Shown here: positions 41,861-50,684 of the stretch, piece by piece
Layout: each line of letters opens with the position of its first letter
Position numbering within the stretch: the first letter of the stretch is position 1
NCBI RefSeq assembly: GCF_030646615.1
Contig: NZ_JAUSLG010000058.1
Location: 1 to 64,000, forward strand
Direction of reading: 5' to 3'
DNA from: Phenylobacterium sp.
GTDB lineage: Bacteria > Pseudomonadota > Alphaproteobacteria > Caulobacterales > Caulobacteraceae
Length of the DNA stretch: 64,000 nt
Notes under the pieces: generated by a model
What the model was told of the DNA's origin: nothing
The model's input: the letters and a program-made list of their open reading frames with translations, nothing else
Databases searched by the model: none
Made by a program: the position numbers and the translations under genes

Positions 41861-43105
41861 TCAGGCCGCCGCCACCCGCAGGGCGGCCAGCACCTCATCG
41901 GCGGCGCGAAGGCCGGTCTCCCAGGCGCCGTGGGCGGTGGAGAAGGCCCGGGTCGAGGTGGCTTCGCCGGCGAAGAACAGCCGGCCCTCGACGGGCTCGG
42001 CCAGCACCTGCCGGGCCGGCGCGCAACCGGGCAGGGCGTGGGAATAGGCGCCCAGGGCCCAGGGGTCCTGGCTCCAGCTGGTGGCCGCCAGCAGGCGCAG
42101 CTGGGGGCGGATGTCGGCGCCAAAGACCCCCACCAGCTCCTCGATGGCGAAGTCGGCCGCCGCCCGCGGCCCCTCCGCGGCCAGGGCGCGGGCATGGTCG
42201 CCGCCGAAATAGGCCTCGATCACCGGCCGCCCCAGGGGCCGCAGATAATAGCTGCCGGTGGCGGAGGTCTCCACATCGCCCCACAGATGATGCTCCCGGG
42301 GGAAGGCCTCGGGCGCAGAAGGGCTCAGGAAGACCTTGTCGGCCAGGCCCAGGGGCAGGCCGGTGGCCGCATCGGTCTTGGCCGGCAGGGGCGGGTGCAG
42401 GCGGATCGCCTCGCGGGCCAGCAGGTCGCTGGAGATGGTCAGCACCACCGCCCGGGCCGTCACCGCGCCGCGGGACGTCTCCAGCCGCAGGGCCTGGCTG
42501 CTGTGGTCGACGGACAGGACCGCGCAGTGGGGCACGATCAGGGACCGGTCGGCCAGGTCGCAGATCGCCGCCCCATAACCCTCGACCGCCCGCCAATCGA
42601 GGCCGGTGTCGATGAAGGCGCCATAGTCCTGCACCGAGACCTGCGAGAGGGGCGCGCCGTTATAATAGCTGGAAAAGGCCTCCAGCAGCGGCCGCCAGCG
42701 GGCGGCTCGCGGCAGGTAGGCGTTGGCTCGGCCCTCCTGGCCGGCCCGGGCGGCCTCTTCCAGGGCGGTTTCGAAGGCGCCCATGGCCGCCTCGAACCCG
42801 GCGCGGGCCTCCGGGGGGAGGCTCAGATTGGCCTCGGGCCGCCGCCAGGCCGGCGGGGTGCGGTCCAGGGGGATGTCGGCCCGCTCGAACAGCGGGACAA
42901 AGGGGTTGCGGTCGGCGCTGTGCAGCCAGCCACAGCCGAGATCGACCGGCAGGTCGGGGCGAGCGGCCAGGGTGTGGGCCCGGCCGCCGATCCGCCCCTG
43001 GCCCTCCAGCACCACCACCGACAGGGGCGCGCGCGACAGCCGCGCAGCCGCAGCTATGCCCGCCGCCCCGGCCCCCACGACGACCACGTCAAAACGATCC
43101 TGCAT
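41861..43105 (-). CDS. FAD-dependent amine oxidase family protein
   Basis: 414 residues. The N-terminus FDVVVVGAGAAGIAAAARL is the FAD dinucleotide fold, followed by VVVLEGQGRIGGRAHTL (RIGGR motif), and LFFAGEATSTRAFSTAHGAWETGLRAADEVL near the C-terminus binds the flavin. It resembles the flavin monoamine oxidase group, with no signal peptide. The substrate (amine or other) is unknown. It is on the same strand as phoD, 55 bases upstream, possibly in one transcript. Confidence 0.85.
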   Translation of the reverse strand: MQDRFDVVVVGAGAAGIAAAARLSRAPLSVVVLEGQGRIGGRAHTLAARPDLPVDLGCGWLHSADRNPFVPLFERADIPLDRTPPAWRRPEANLSLPPEARAGFEAAMGAFETALEEAARAGQEGRANAYLPRAARWRPLLEAFSSYYNGAPLSQVSVQDYGAFIDTGLDWRAVEGYGAAICDLADRSLIVPHCAVLSVDHSSQALRLETSRGAVTARAVVLTISSDLLAREAIRLHPPLPAKTDAATGLPLGLADKVFLSPSAPEAFPREHHLWGDVETSATGSYYLRPLGRPVIEAYFGGDHARALAAEGPRAAADFAIEELVGVFGADIRPQLRLLAATSWSQDPWALGAYSHALPGCAPARQVLAEPVEGRLFFAGEATSTRAFSTAHGAWETGLRAADEVLAALRVAAA

Positions 43106-43163
43106 GACCTATCCAGGCATGGCCCAAGGCCAAGGTTCAAGCCCTGTCGGCGCCTTGTCCGGA

Positions 43164-45974
43164 CTAATCGACCTTGGTCAGGGTTTCGGAGTCCAGGTCC
43201 AGGTCCTCGGCGGCGATGATCCGCAGGTCCGGCGTCCGCTGGCGCAGGCCCGCCTCGAACAGGCTGGCGTCCCCGGCCACGATGACGGCGGCGTCGGCGG
43301 GCGACAGATGATCGGCCGCGAAGGCGTTCACCTGAGCTGCTGTCACCGCCTCGACCTTGGCCGTATAGGCGCCGATCTCCTCCAGGGGCACGTCCTGCAC
43401 CGCCAGGTCGCCGAGCACGCCCCCCAGGCCGCCAGCTGTCCCCAGAGCGCGGCCAAAGCCGCCGATCAGCACGGACTTGCGGGCCTTCAGCTCCTCGGCC
43501 GAGACCGGCTCGGCCGCCAGCCGGGTCAGTTCGGCGGCGATCAGATCGACCACCTCGGGCGCGGACTCGTTCTTGGTCTGGGCCTGGGCCTGGAAGGCGC
43601 CAGTGGTGCGGCGGGCCGACAGGGACGATCCGGCCCCATAGGAGAGGCCTCGCTTGATGCGGATCTCCTGGTTCAGCCGCGCCGAATAGCCGCCCCCCAG
43701 CACCGAATTGGTGACGATCGCCGGATAATAGGCCTCGTCGCTGCGGGCGATGGTCGGCTTGGCCAGGCGAACGGCGGCCTGGCCGGCGCCCGGCAGGTCG
43801 ATGACCAGGGCCTGGCGCGTGGCCGAGGGCGAAGCCTCCGGCTGGCGCGGCAGGGGGCCGGCGGGCGCCGCCCAGTCGCCAAAGGCCTCGCGGGCCAGGG
43901 CGAAGCCGGCCTCGGGCGTGACGTCCCCGGTCAGCACCAGGATGGCGTTGTCGGGCCGGAAGTAGGTCCCATGCAGGCGGCGCAGGGTGTCCGGCGTCAG
44001 CTTGGGCAGGGAGGCCGGCGTGCCGCCGACCGGATGGCCAAAGGGCGTGCCGGCGAAGATCAGCGGGCTGGCGGTCATGGCCGCCAGCTGGCCGGGATCG
44101 CCATAGGCCACCGACAGGCCGTCCAGGGCCTGGGCGGTCTGCCGCTCCAGCTCCTCGGCCGCGAAGGCCGGGTTGCGCGCCACATCGGCCAGGATGGCGA
44201 AGGCCGGCGCCACCTTGTCGGACATCACGGTCAGACCGATGCTGGAGGATTCCGCGCCGGCAGCTGAGGACAGGGTGGCGCCCAGGGCCTCCACCTGCTG
44301 GGCGATCTCCGGCGCTGTGCGGGTCTTCGTGCCCTCGGTGAGCATGCCGGCGGTCATGGACATGGCGCCGGCCAGCCCTTTCGGATCGGCCCAGGCGCCC
44401 GCACGCACGATCAAGGCGGCGGAGATGAGGGGCAGGTCGCTGGAGCGGGCGACGATCACCCGCAAGCCATTGTCCAGGGTGGTTTCGGACGGCTGCGGCA
44501 GGACCGGATCCACCGGCTCGCCCACCGGCGGCGGCGCCTGGCGCTCGGCCTCCGGCGCCAGGGCGAGGATCTCGCCGTCGAACACCACCGCCTGGGCCGG
44601 GGGCGGGGCGGGCTCGGCCGGGGTCTCGCCGGCCGGACGTTCGGATTCGGGGCGATAGCGAATGGTCATCCGCCGGTCTTCGGCCAGATAGGTCTGCGCC
44701 ACCCGCTGCACATCAGCGGCGGTGACGGCGGCGAGATCGGCCAGCTCGCTATTGGCCCGGGCCGGATCGCCCTGCGTCGCCCAGGCATAGCCGAGGGCGA
44801 AGGCGCGGCCGTCCACCGTCTCTCGCTCGCGCAGGGCGCCGGCGATCACCTCGTTGCGGGCTTCATCCAGTTCGGCCTGGGTCGGCGGGGCGTCCCGCAG
44901 GCGGGCGACCTCCGCCAGCAGGGCGGCCTCGCCGGCGTCGACCGTCTGGCCGCTGGCCAGGATGGCGCCCACGGCGAACAGGCCCGGCTGCTGGGGCAGG
45001 TCGGCCTGGGAGAAGGCCTCCACAGCGATCTGCTGCTCATAGACCAGCGCATTGTAGAGCCGGGAAGACTTGCCGCCGGACAGGATGGTGTCGAGCACCT
45101 GCAGGGCCGGGGCGTCGGGGCTGGCGGCCTCGGCGCCCAGCCAGGTCAGGACCACCGCCGGCAGCGGCACATTGGGGCCATAGCCCTCATGGACGCCGGG
45201 GCCGGTCCGCGGCGGCTCCACGGCGTCGACCCGCTTGAGGGGCGTCTCGGGGGTCTTGAGCGGCGCAAAATACTGGTCCACCCAGGCGTCGAGCTGGCCC
45301 TCATTGAAGTTGCCGATGACGATCAGCACCGCATTGTCGGGGCGGTAATAGTCCCGGTGGAAGGCGCGCACATCGTCGATGGTGGCGGCGTCCAGTTCGG
45401 CGATCGAGCCGATGCCCGGGCGCTTGTAGGGATGTTCCCGATAGCTGGCCTGGGGGATCATCAGGCCAAACAGCCGGCCATAGGGGGCGGCCAGGATGCG
45501 CTGTCGCAGCTCCTCCTTCACCACGTCCCGCTCGGAATTGAAGATCTCGGCGTCCACCACCAGGGACCCCATCCGCTCGGCCTCGGCCCAGAGCAGCCGC
45601 TCCAGGTGGTTGGCGGGGATCACCTCGAAATAGTTGGTGAAGTCGTCATAGGTCGAGGCGTTGTTGAAGCCCCCCACATCCTCGGTCATGCGATCCATGG
45701 TCTCGGAGGGCATGTTGCGGGTGGTCTTGAACATCATGTGTTCGAAGAGGTGGGCAAAGCCCGAGCGCCCCTGGGGGTCGTCCTTGGAGCCGACCCCGTA
45801 CCAGACCTGGACCGTGACGTTCGGCGTCGTCGCATCCACCCCGCTCAGCACCCGCAGGCCGTTGTCCAGCACCCGCTCGCGATAGGCGATCGGCGGAATG
45901 TCGGCCGCCTGGACGCAGAGGGGCGCCGCCAGCACGGCGAGGACCAGGGCGAGGCGAGTGAAGGCGCGAAACAT
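43164..45974 (-). CDS. M16 family zinc metallopeptidase, second copy
   Basis: 936 residues from ATG 45974 (MFRAFTRLALVLAVLAAPLC), where a signal peptide ends near VQAAD. The zinc motif HLFEH is at about residues 75-79, with NSERDVVKEELRQR giving the third ligand. Two tandem M16 units are separated by a Pro/Ala/Glu-rich linker near residues 440-490; the second lacks the motif, as is normal. Unlike the copy at 3088 it has no TPR partner. It is probably periplasmic and digests peptides. Confidence 0.88.
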   Translation of the reverse strand: MFRAFTRLALVLAVLAAPLCVQAADIPPIAYRERVLDNGLRVLSGVDATTPNVTVQVWYGVGSKDDPQGRSGFAHLFEHMMFKTTRNMPSETMDRMTEDVGGFNNASTYDDFTNYFEVIPANHLERLLWAEAERMGSLVVDAEIFNSERDVVKEELRQRILAAPYGRLFGLMIPQASYREHPYKRPGIGSIAELDAATIDDVRAFHRDYYRPDNAVLIVIGNFNEGQLDAWVDQYFAPLKTPETPLKRVDAVEPPRTGPGVHEGYGPNVPLPAVVLTWLGAEAASPDAPALQVLDTILSGGKSSRLYNALVYEQQIAVEAFSQADLPQQPGLFAVGAILASGQTVDAGEAALLAEVARLRDAPPTQAELDEARNEVIAGALRERETVDGRAFALGYAWATQGDPARANSELADLAAVTAADVQRVAQTYLAEDRRMTIRYRPESERPAGETPAEPAPPPAQAVVFDGEILALAPEAERQAPPPVGEPVDPVLPQPSETTLDNGLRVIVARSSDLPLISAALIVRAGAWADPKGLAGAMSMTAGMLTEGTKTRTAPEIAQQVEALGATLSSAAGAESSSIGLTVMSDKVAPAFAILADVARNPAFAAEELERQTAQALDGLSVAYGDPGQLAAMTASPLIFAGTPFGHPVGGTPASLPKLTPDTLRRLHGTYFRPDNAILVLTGDVTPEAGFALAREAFGDWAAPAGPLPRQPEASPSATRQALVIDLPGAGQAAVRLAKPTIARSDEAYYPAIVTNSVLGGGYSARLNQEIRIKRGLSYGAGSSLSARRTTGAFQAQAQTKNESAPEVVDLIAAELTRLAAEPVSAEELKARKSVLIGGFGRALGTAGGLGGVLGDLAVQDVPLEEIGAYTAKVEAVTAAQVNAFAADHLSPADAAVIVAGDASLFEAGLRQRTPDLRIIAAEDLDLDSETLTKVD

Positions 45975-46074
45975 GGCGGGCTCCGGGTGGCGAAGCCAGA
46001 TCCATAGCATTCTGAGCGGCCGGCGCCATGGCCGTCCCTGGGCCCCTATGTCCCGAACGCCCGGACCGCGGGCC

Positions 46075-46629
46075 TCATCGGCTCTCGCGCTCCAGCAGCT
46101 TGCGCATCAGGTCGATCTGTTCCTGCTGGGCGGCCAGGAGCGCCTCAAGCTGCAAGACACGCATCTGATCCAGCTTGTCGTGCAGGGCCATGATCTCGAT
46201 CTCGGCCTTGAGATTGACCTCATAGTCGTGGGCGGCGTTCACCCGGTCCTTCGCGGCCTGCCGGTTCTGGCTCATCATGATGAAGGGCGCCTGGATGGCC
46301 GCCAGCATCGAGAGCAGCAGGTTGAGGAAGATGAAGGGATAGGGATCGAAGGCCCCGCGCCCCAGGGTCAGGTTCAGCAGGGTCCAGGCGCCCAGGAAGG
46401 CGCCGAAGCCCAGGATGAATTTCCACGATCCGCCGACCGTGGCCACCCGGTCGGCCAGGCGCTGGGCGAAGGTCTGATCATCGGCGAAGCTCTCGTTGGC
46501 GTCCCGGGTCACCGGGCTGCGGGCCACGGTGGTCTCCAGGACCCGGCGCTCGGCCTCGTCCAGGGCGCTGGCCGGCTTGCCCAGCCACCGTGTCGCCGCC
46601 TCGCCGAGGCGGCCGCCTTGCTCGCTCAT
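46075..46629 (-). CDS. DUF1003 membrane protein
   Basis: 184 residues from ATG 46629, with GGAGAGGAC just upstream. The DUF1003 signature is FAQRLADRVATVGGSWKFIL ... FDPYPFIFLNLLLSMLAAIQ ... APFIMMSQNRQAAKDR: two membrane helices, then the cytoplasmic DR-rich end and a coiled-coil tail (residues 135-184, heptads LDQMRVLQLEALLAAQQEQID). Function unknown in the family. The next gene diverges. Confidence 0.85.
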   Translation of the reverse strand: MSEQGGRLGEAATRWLGKPASALDEAERRVLETTVARSPVTRDANESFADDQTFAQRLADRVATVGGSWKFILGFGAFLGAWTLLNLTLGRGAFDPYPFIFLNLLLSMLAAIQAPFIMMSQNRQAAKDRVNAAHDYEVNLKAEIEIMALHDKLDQMRVLQLEALLAAQQEQIDLMRKLLERESR

Positions 46630-46804
46630 GGAATGTCCTCTCCTGGCTGGATCGACCGGCGCGGTCATGGATTTTCACATCCAAAAGCCCCGGGGTTTGA
46701 TCCTGGCCAATGACGCTGGGGTCGATGCCTGTGCAAATCCAGTCTTAAGGTGACGCCGGCACGATATTGCGACGCGCCGATGCGCGCGCCGAACGCCGGG
46801 AGGA

Positions 46805-47194
46805 ATGAACATGATCGAGGCGGTCAAGTACGGTCTGGCCAACTATGTGAACTTCGAGGGCCGCACCGGCCGCGCCACCTTCTGGTGGTGGGTCCTGGCG
46901 GTGGTCCTCGCGGCCATCGTGGCCAGCATCCTGGACGAGGGTCTGGGGGTGGGCGACATGGAGCCCTTCAGCCTTCTGCTGGGCCTGGCGGTCTTCCTGC
47001 CGCACCTCGCCATGGCCGTGCGGCGGCTGCACGACACAGGGCGGTCGGGCTGGTGGGTGCTGATCGGGCTCATCCCCCTGATCGGCCTGGTGGTGCTGAT
47101 CATCTTCTATGTGCAACCGAGCAATCCGGCCGGCGAGCGGTTCGACGCGCCCGGGCCTGCGCCGATGCCGCCCGAGCCGCCCTCGGCGGCCTGA
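46805..47194 (+). CDS. DUF805 membrane protein
   Basis: 129 residues. The N-terminus MIEAVKYGLANYVNFEGR (start at 46805 or the Met two codons on) and the LAMAVRRLHDTGRSGWWVLIG motif define DUF805, with three or four membrane helices. A short Pro/Ala-rich C-terminal tail is cytoplasmic. A ribosome binding site GGGAGGAATG precedes it. Function of the family is unknown. A dispersed repeat follows at 47212. Confidence 0.85.
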   Translation: MNMIEAVKYGLANYVNFEGRTGRATFWWWVLAVVLAAIVASILDEGLGVGDMEPFSLLLGLAVFLPHLAMAVRRLHDTGRSGWWVLIGLIPLIGLVVLIIFYVQPSNPAGERFDAPGPAPMPPEPPSAA

Positions 47195-47211
47195 GAAGAC
47201 GTCACAGGCCT

Positions 47212-47320
47212 CCCGCGCCGCAGGCGCTCTGAAAAGACGGGACACGAAGGACACAAAGGGGCGGCTGCCGCCCCCATCGTGTCCTTCGCTGTCTTCGTGG
47301 GTTTTGTGTCCCGCTTTTTC
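47212..47320. repeat. dispersed intergenic palindromic repeat, family A copy 2
   Basis: Same order of parts as the element at 16816-16938: GCGCCGCAGGCGCT, GGACACGAAGGACAC units, a GC hairpin with a single-base loop (GGGGCGGC-T-GCCGCCCC), then GTGTCCTTCG units and GTCCCGCTTTTTC. It follows DUF805 and precedes a lipoprotein gene. The T run makes a termination role possible. Confidence 0.75.
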
Positions 47321-47391
47321 GTATCGCTACGCGCCGAAACCGAACCCCACGGCCAAGCTGGGCCTGAGCGCGGCGCGCCTATCTGTCTCCG

Positions 47392-48528
47392 ATGAGATTC
47401 AGTCCGTCCCGCCAGATCGCCGGCGCCCTGGTCCTTGGGCTGCTGGGCGCCTGTTCGCCCTCTCCGGCGCCCGATCGCGCCCAGGCCCAAACCGCCCTGG
47501 CCCAGGCGGCCCAGGCGGCCCAGGCGCCCGCGCCCGCCGTGGAAAGCCAGGGCCTCGACCCCGCGGCCATGTCCGCCGTGGTCGAGGAGGCCCAGGCCTT
47601 GCCCAACCTGCACGCCCTGATCGTCGCCCGGGACGGCGAGGTGCTGGCCGAGCACCGCCTGCGAGGGCCAGGCCTCGACCAGCCGGTGAACATCAAATCG
47701 GCGTCCAAGACCGTGCTGTCGGCCCTGGTGGGCGTCGCCATCCAGCGCGGCGTGCTGTCTGGAACCGACCAGAAGATCGCGCCCCTGCTGGCGCGCGACC
47801 TGCCAACGGGCGCCGACCCCCGCCTGCAAGAGATCGAGGTGGGACATCTGCTGTCGATGCAGGCCGGCCTCGGGCGCACCTCGGGCCAGTATTATGGCGC
47901 CTGGGTGACCAGTCCCAACTGGGTGCGCCATGCGCTCGCCCGCCCCTTCGACGACGATCCGGGGGGCCGGATGATCTATTCCACCGGGACCTCGCACCTG
48001 ATGTCGGCGGCGCTCAGCGAGGCGGCGGGGGCCAGCACCCACCAGCTCGCCCGCGACTGGCTGGGCGAGCCCCTGGGGGTGACCATCCCGCCCTGGCAGC
48101 GGGACCCGCAGGGGATCTATTTCGGCGGCAACGACATGATGATGTCGCCCAGGGCCCTGCTGCGGTTTGGCGAGCTCTATCGCCTGGGCGGCGAGATCGA
48201 CGGGCGTCGCATCCTGCCGGCGACCTGGATCGCGGAGAGCTGGACCCCGCGCACCAGGTCCCCCTGGAGCGGCCACGCCTATGGCTATGGCTGGTTCACC
48301 AAGCAGGCGGCCGGCCACGACGTGCATTTCGCCTGGGGCTATGGGGGCCAGATGCTGTTCGTCGTCCCCAGCCTCGATCTCACCGTGGTGATGATCTCCG
48401 ATCCCTCGCCCCGCCCGCGGGAGGAGAGCCATGTGAACGATCTGCATACCCTGCTGGACGCCGGCATCATCCCTGCGGCGATCACCGGCGCAAGGCCCAG
48501 CGGGGCCTCTAGCCCTTCAGCAGGCTGA
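47392..48528 (+). CDS. beta-lactamase-fold serine hydrolase, lipoprotein
   Basis: 378 residues. The lipobox is LLGAC with Cys21, so it should be anchored to a membrane. The serine hydrolase core (beta-lactamase-like) has the SxxK motif SASK at 103-106 and a tyrosine motif YST at about 196-198; a third motif may be GYGWFTKQ/HFAWGYGGQ. Such proteins are usually DD-peptidases, esterases or amidases rather than true antibiotic-degrading lactamases. Its end overlaps by 20 bases a small gene on the other strand. Confidence 0.85.
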   Translation: MRFSPSRQIAGALVLGLLGACSPSPAPDRAQAQTALAQAAQAAQAPAPAVESQGLDPAAMSAVVEEAQALPNLHALIVARDGEVLAEHRLRGPGLDQPVNIKSASKTVLSALVGVAIQRGVLSGTDQKIAPLLARDLPTGADPRLQEIEVGHLLSMQAGLGRTSGQYYGAWVTSPNWVRHALARPFDDDPGGRMIYSTGTSHLMSAALSEAAGASTHQLARDWLGEPLGVTIPPWQRDPQGIYFGGNDMMMSPRALLRFGELYRLGGEIDGRRILPATWIAESWTPRTRSPWSGHAYGYGWFTKQAAGHDVHFAWGYGGQMLFVVPSLDLTVVMISDPSPRPREESHVNDLHTLLDAGIIPAAITGARPSGASSPSAG

Positions 48529-48799
48529 GGCAGCGGCCGACGGCTTGGCCGTTGGCCTCTGCGGTCTTCAATTTGAGCTTGCCGCCCATGACCAGGCCCC
48601 GCAGGTGCTTGCGCATCAACTGTTCGATGTCGGAGTCCGCCTGCACGTGGGGCGCCACGGTCTGGTGCATCAGCCGGCCCTCGGGCGAGAGGCCTGCGGC
48701 GCACTTGTCGGCGGCGGGATTGGCGAGGGCCGAGGCGGCGCTGAGGCTGGCCACCGTCAGGGTGGCGGCCATCAGGGTGCGGAGGCTGTTGCGGGTCAT
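48509..48799 (-). CDS. small secreted protein with two cysteines, 96 aa
   Basis: Starts at ATG 48799 (MTRNSLRTLMAATLTVASLS), a signal peptide ending SALA-N. The mature 70 residues hold one Cys near the start (DKCAAGL) and one near the end (GRCLSLL), likely a disulfide. It resembles in size and layout the UrcA-type proteins but not clearly in sequence. The frame overlaps the tail of the serine hydrolase gene by 20 bases. Function unknown. Confidence 0.55.
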   Translation of the reverse strand: MTRNSLRTLMAATLTVASLSAASALANPAADKCAAGLSPEGRLMHQTVAPHVQADSDIEQLMRKHLRGLVMGGKLKLKTAEANGQAVGRCLSLLKG

Positions 48800-48870
48800 G
48801 GGCCTGTCCTTGCAAATGACGAGGGGTTCTGGCGTCCACGCTGCCAAAGGCCCGCGGCGCAATCAAGGCG

Positions 48871-49728
48871 TTAGCCGACCGGCGTAATCTTAACCGAGAC
48901 ATCCATGCCGAGCGCGTCGCTGGCTGCGCCGGCGAAGCTGCCGGCCACCGGCATGATCTGGCCATTGGCGCGGCCCACCGCCAGCGGGATCAGCCCTGCG
49001 GCGCCGATGCGGTTGTGGGTAGGATCAAAGGTGATCCAGCCGGCGCCGGGGAGATAGACCTCGGCCCAGGCGTGGGTGGTGTCGGCCTGGCGCTCGACCT
49101 GGTCGGGGTCGAACATGTAGCCGCTGACAGCCCGGGCCCCCAGGCCCAGCTGGCGAACGGCCTCGATGAACAGGGCCGCCAGGTCGCGGCATGATCCGCT
49201 GGCCAGGCGCAGGGTCTCGCCGGCGCTCTGCACGCCCTCTTCGTCCCGCACGCGGTAGGCCGCCGCGCCCAGCACGCCGGCGTTGAGGTCCTTGAGCAGG
49301 GACAGGGTGTCGGTGCCACGGCCTGCGACGAAGCCGTGGGTCCAGCGCGCCACCTCGGGATCGGGCTTGGGCAGGCGCAGGCGGCCAAGATCTGTGGCCT
49401 CGTCGTCGTAATAGGCGAAGGGATAGGTCTGGGCGGCCGGCGTGATCGGAAAGACCGGCCAGGGCTGGGCCCGCGAAGCCACCTCCAGGCGGCTCTCGAT
49501 GACCAGGGTCTGCGAGGGGTGGCGGAAGCTCGCCACGGCGCAGAGATTGCCGAACACGTCCTGGCTCCAGGTGATGTCGGCGGCCGGCGAGCAGGCGAGC
49601 TGGAAGTCGAGCACGCTCAGCTCGTGGCTGTCCCGGGGCCGCAGCATCAGCCGGTGCGGATGCAGGACCACGGGCCGGGCGAACCGGTAGGCGGTCTGGT
49701 GGACGATCTCGAAGGTCGAGGGCGTCAC
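48871..49728 (-). CDS. transglutaminase-like cysteine protease/peptide hydrolase
   Basis: 285 residues with no signal peptide. The N-terminal bacterial transglutaminase domain (FEIVHQTAYRFARPVVLHPH) is followed by the catalytic core: Cys180 in LASGSCRDLA, His219 in DTTHAWAEVYLPG and Asp235 in WITFDPTHN. Such proteins act as proteases or amidases; the partner here is unknown. A 42-residue gene follows its start on the same strand. Confidence 0.88.
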   Translation of the reverse strand: MTPSTFEIVHQTAYRFARPVVLHPHRLMLRPRDSHELSVLDFQLACSPAADITWSQDVFGNLCAVASFRHPSQTLVIESRLEVASRAQPWPVFPITPAAQTYPFAYYDDEATDLGRLRLPKPDPEVARWTHGFVAGRGTDTLSLLKDLNAGVLGAAAYRVRDEEGVQSAGETLRLASGSCRDLAALFIEAVRQLGLGARAVSGYMFDPDQVERQADTTHAWAEVYLPGAGWITFDPTHNRIGAAGLIPLAVGRANGQIMPVAGSFAGAASDALGMDVSVKITPVG

Positions 49729-49745
49729 CCCAGCCCGCGCATCGA

Positions 49746-49874
49746 TCAGCGCTTCTTGCCCGGCATGGCGCCGGCGGCGTCGAGGAAGGAGCGCGCGGCG
49801 GCCTCCGGCTTGGCGGCGGCCGCCTGCTTGGGCTTGCGGACTTCTTTGTTGGACTTTTTCTGGCCCTTGGCCAT
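49746..49874 (-). CDS. 42-aa basic microprotein
   Basis: ATG at 49874, TGA at 49746. The peptide opens MAKGQKKSNKEVRKPKQAAA and ends GAMPGKKR: strongly basic, no signal peptide, no membrane segment. Short proteins with the MAKGQ-x-x-SN-x-E-x-KKPK pattern occur in other proteobacteria with unknown role. It lies directly upstream of the transglutaminase gene on the same strand (17 bases between), so it may be co-transcribed. Confidence 0.65.
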   Translation of the reverse strand: MAKGQKKSNKEVRKPKQAAAAKPEAAARSFLDAAGAMPGKKR

Positions 49875-49998
49875 GGGGGTCTCCGGGGCGGCGAGCGCCG
49901 CTGTCGTCAAGGAATGGATGGGCTCAGAAGAAGTTCATCGTGAGCCGGCGATGATCACGCAGGGATGATCACACAGGACTGGCCCGCGCCGACGCCGC

Positions 49999-50091
49999 TC
50001 AGCGCGGCCGCAGGCCCAGCAGGGAGAAGGCCACGGGGGCCAGAACGGCGGTAAGCACACAGACCGCCGACACAATCAGGAGGGGAGACAT
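49999..50091 (-). CDS. possible 30-aa single-helix membrane peptide
   Basis: ATG 50091 to TGA 49999. The translation, MSPLLIVSAVCVLTAVLAPV followed by AFSLLGLRPR, is one hydrophobic helix with a positive end. No good ribosome binding site precedes it (the upstream is TTTTTTCCCCAA on the sense strand), and it could be chance in a non-coding gap. The rest of 49875-50253 shows no gene. Confidence 0.3.
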   Translation of the reverse strand: MSPLLIVSAVCVLTAVLAPVAFSLLGLRPR

Positions 50092-50253
50092 TTGGGGAAA
50101 AAACCAGAATCGCGCCGCATCGGAGGGGTTCGACCGCTTGAGACACGGCACACGCCCGATGACGCATAGGCTTAGATGGGGTGTCGCAGGCGAAATAGCC
50201 AGGGGCGCCGCAAGCTCTTGGCTTGGCGCGCCATCCGTGGTCCGAAGGAGGCC

Positions 50254-50580
50254 ATGACCGCCCCGCCCTCAGACCCCCGCGCCGCCGAATCCCGGGCGCC
50301 CGCCGGCTGGGTCGTCGCCGTGCTGCTGGAGCCCGGACGCGAGGCCGAGCAGGCCCGCCGCTACTTCGCCATCGGCCGCGCCGACCGCGCCCAGGCCGAG
50401 TGGGTGGCCGTCGACATGGCCATCAGTCTGGGCCTGCGGGTCGCCCCCAGCCCGGCCGGCGGGCAGGAGCCGGTGGAGGCCCTGGCGCCCCTGCCCCCGG
50501 TGCGCATGCGGGCCCTGGGCCTGGCGCCGGGCGAGCGCCGTGATCTGGGCGAACGACGGCCCCGCCGCTGGCTGACCTGA
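50254..50580 (+). CDS. hypothetical protein, 108 aa
   Basis: Starts at ATG 50254 behind a strong AAGGAGG ribosome binding site, which decides it over a longer frame from 50176. A soluble protein with WVVAVLLEPGREAEQARRYF, ADRAQAEWVAVDMAISLG and PVRMRALGLAPGERRDLGER. The pattern looks like a conserved small protein, but I cannot name it. About 100 bases of open frame of another reading phase follow its stop (see findings). Confidence 0.65.
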   Translation: MTAPPSDPRAAESRAPAGWVVAVLLEPGREAEQARRYFAIGRADRAQAEWVAVDMAISLGLRVAPSPAGGQEPVEALAPLPPVRMRALGLAPGERRDLGERRPRRWLT

Positions 50581-50684
50581 TCGCCGGCGTCCAAACGGGC
50601 CGGCCCAGCATGTGGCCGAGGTCGCCTGGATGGCCGAGCGCGGCTATCACATCCTGGAGCTGCCCACCGGCCAGGGCATGGTGA

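Noticed and set aside
43126..43150. A T-loop-like string GGTTCAAGCCC upstream of the amine oxidase gene
   Set aside because: No acceptor stem, D-arm or anticodon arm can be built around it, so not a tRNA.
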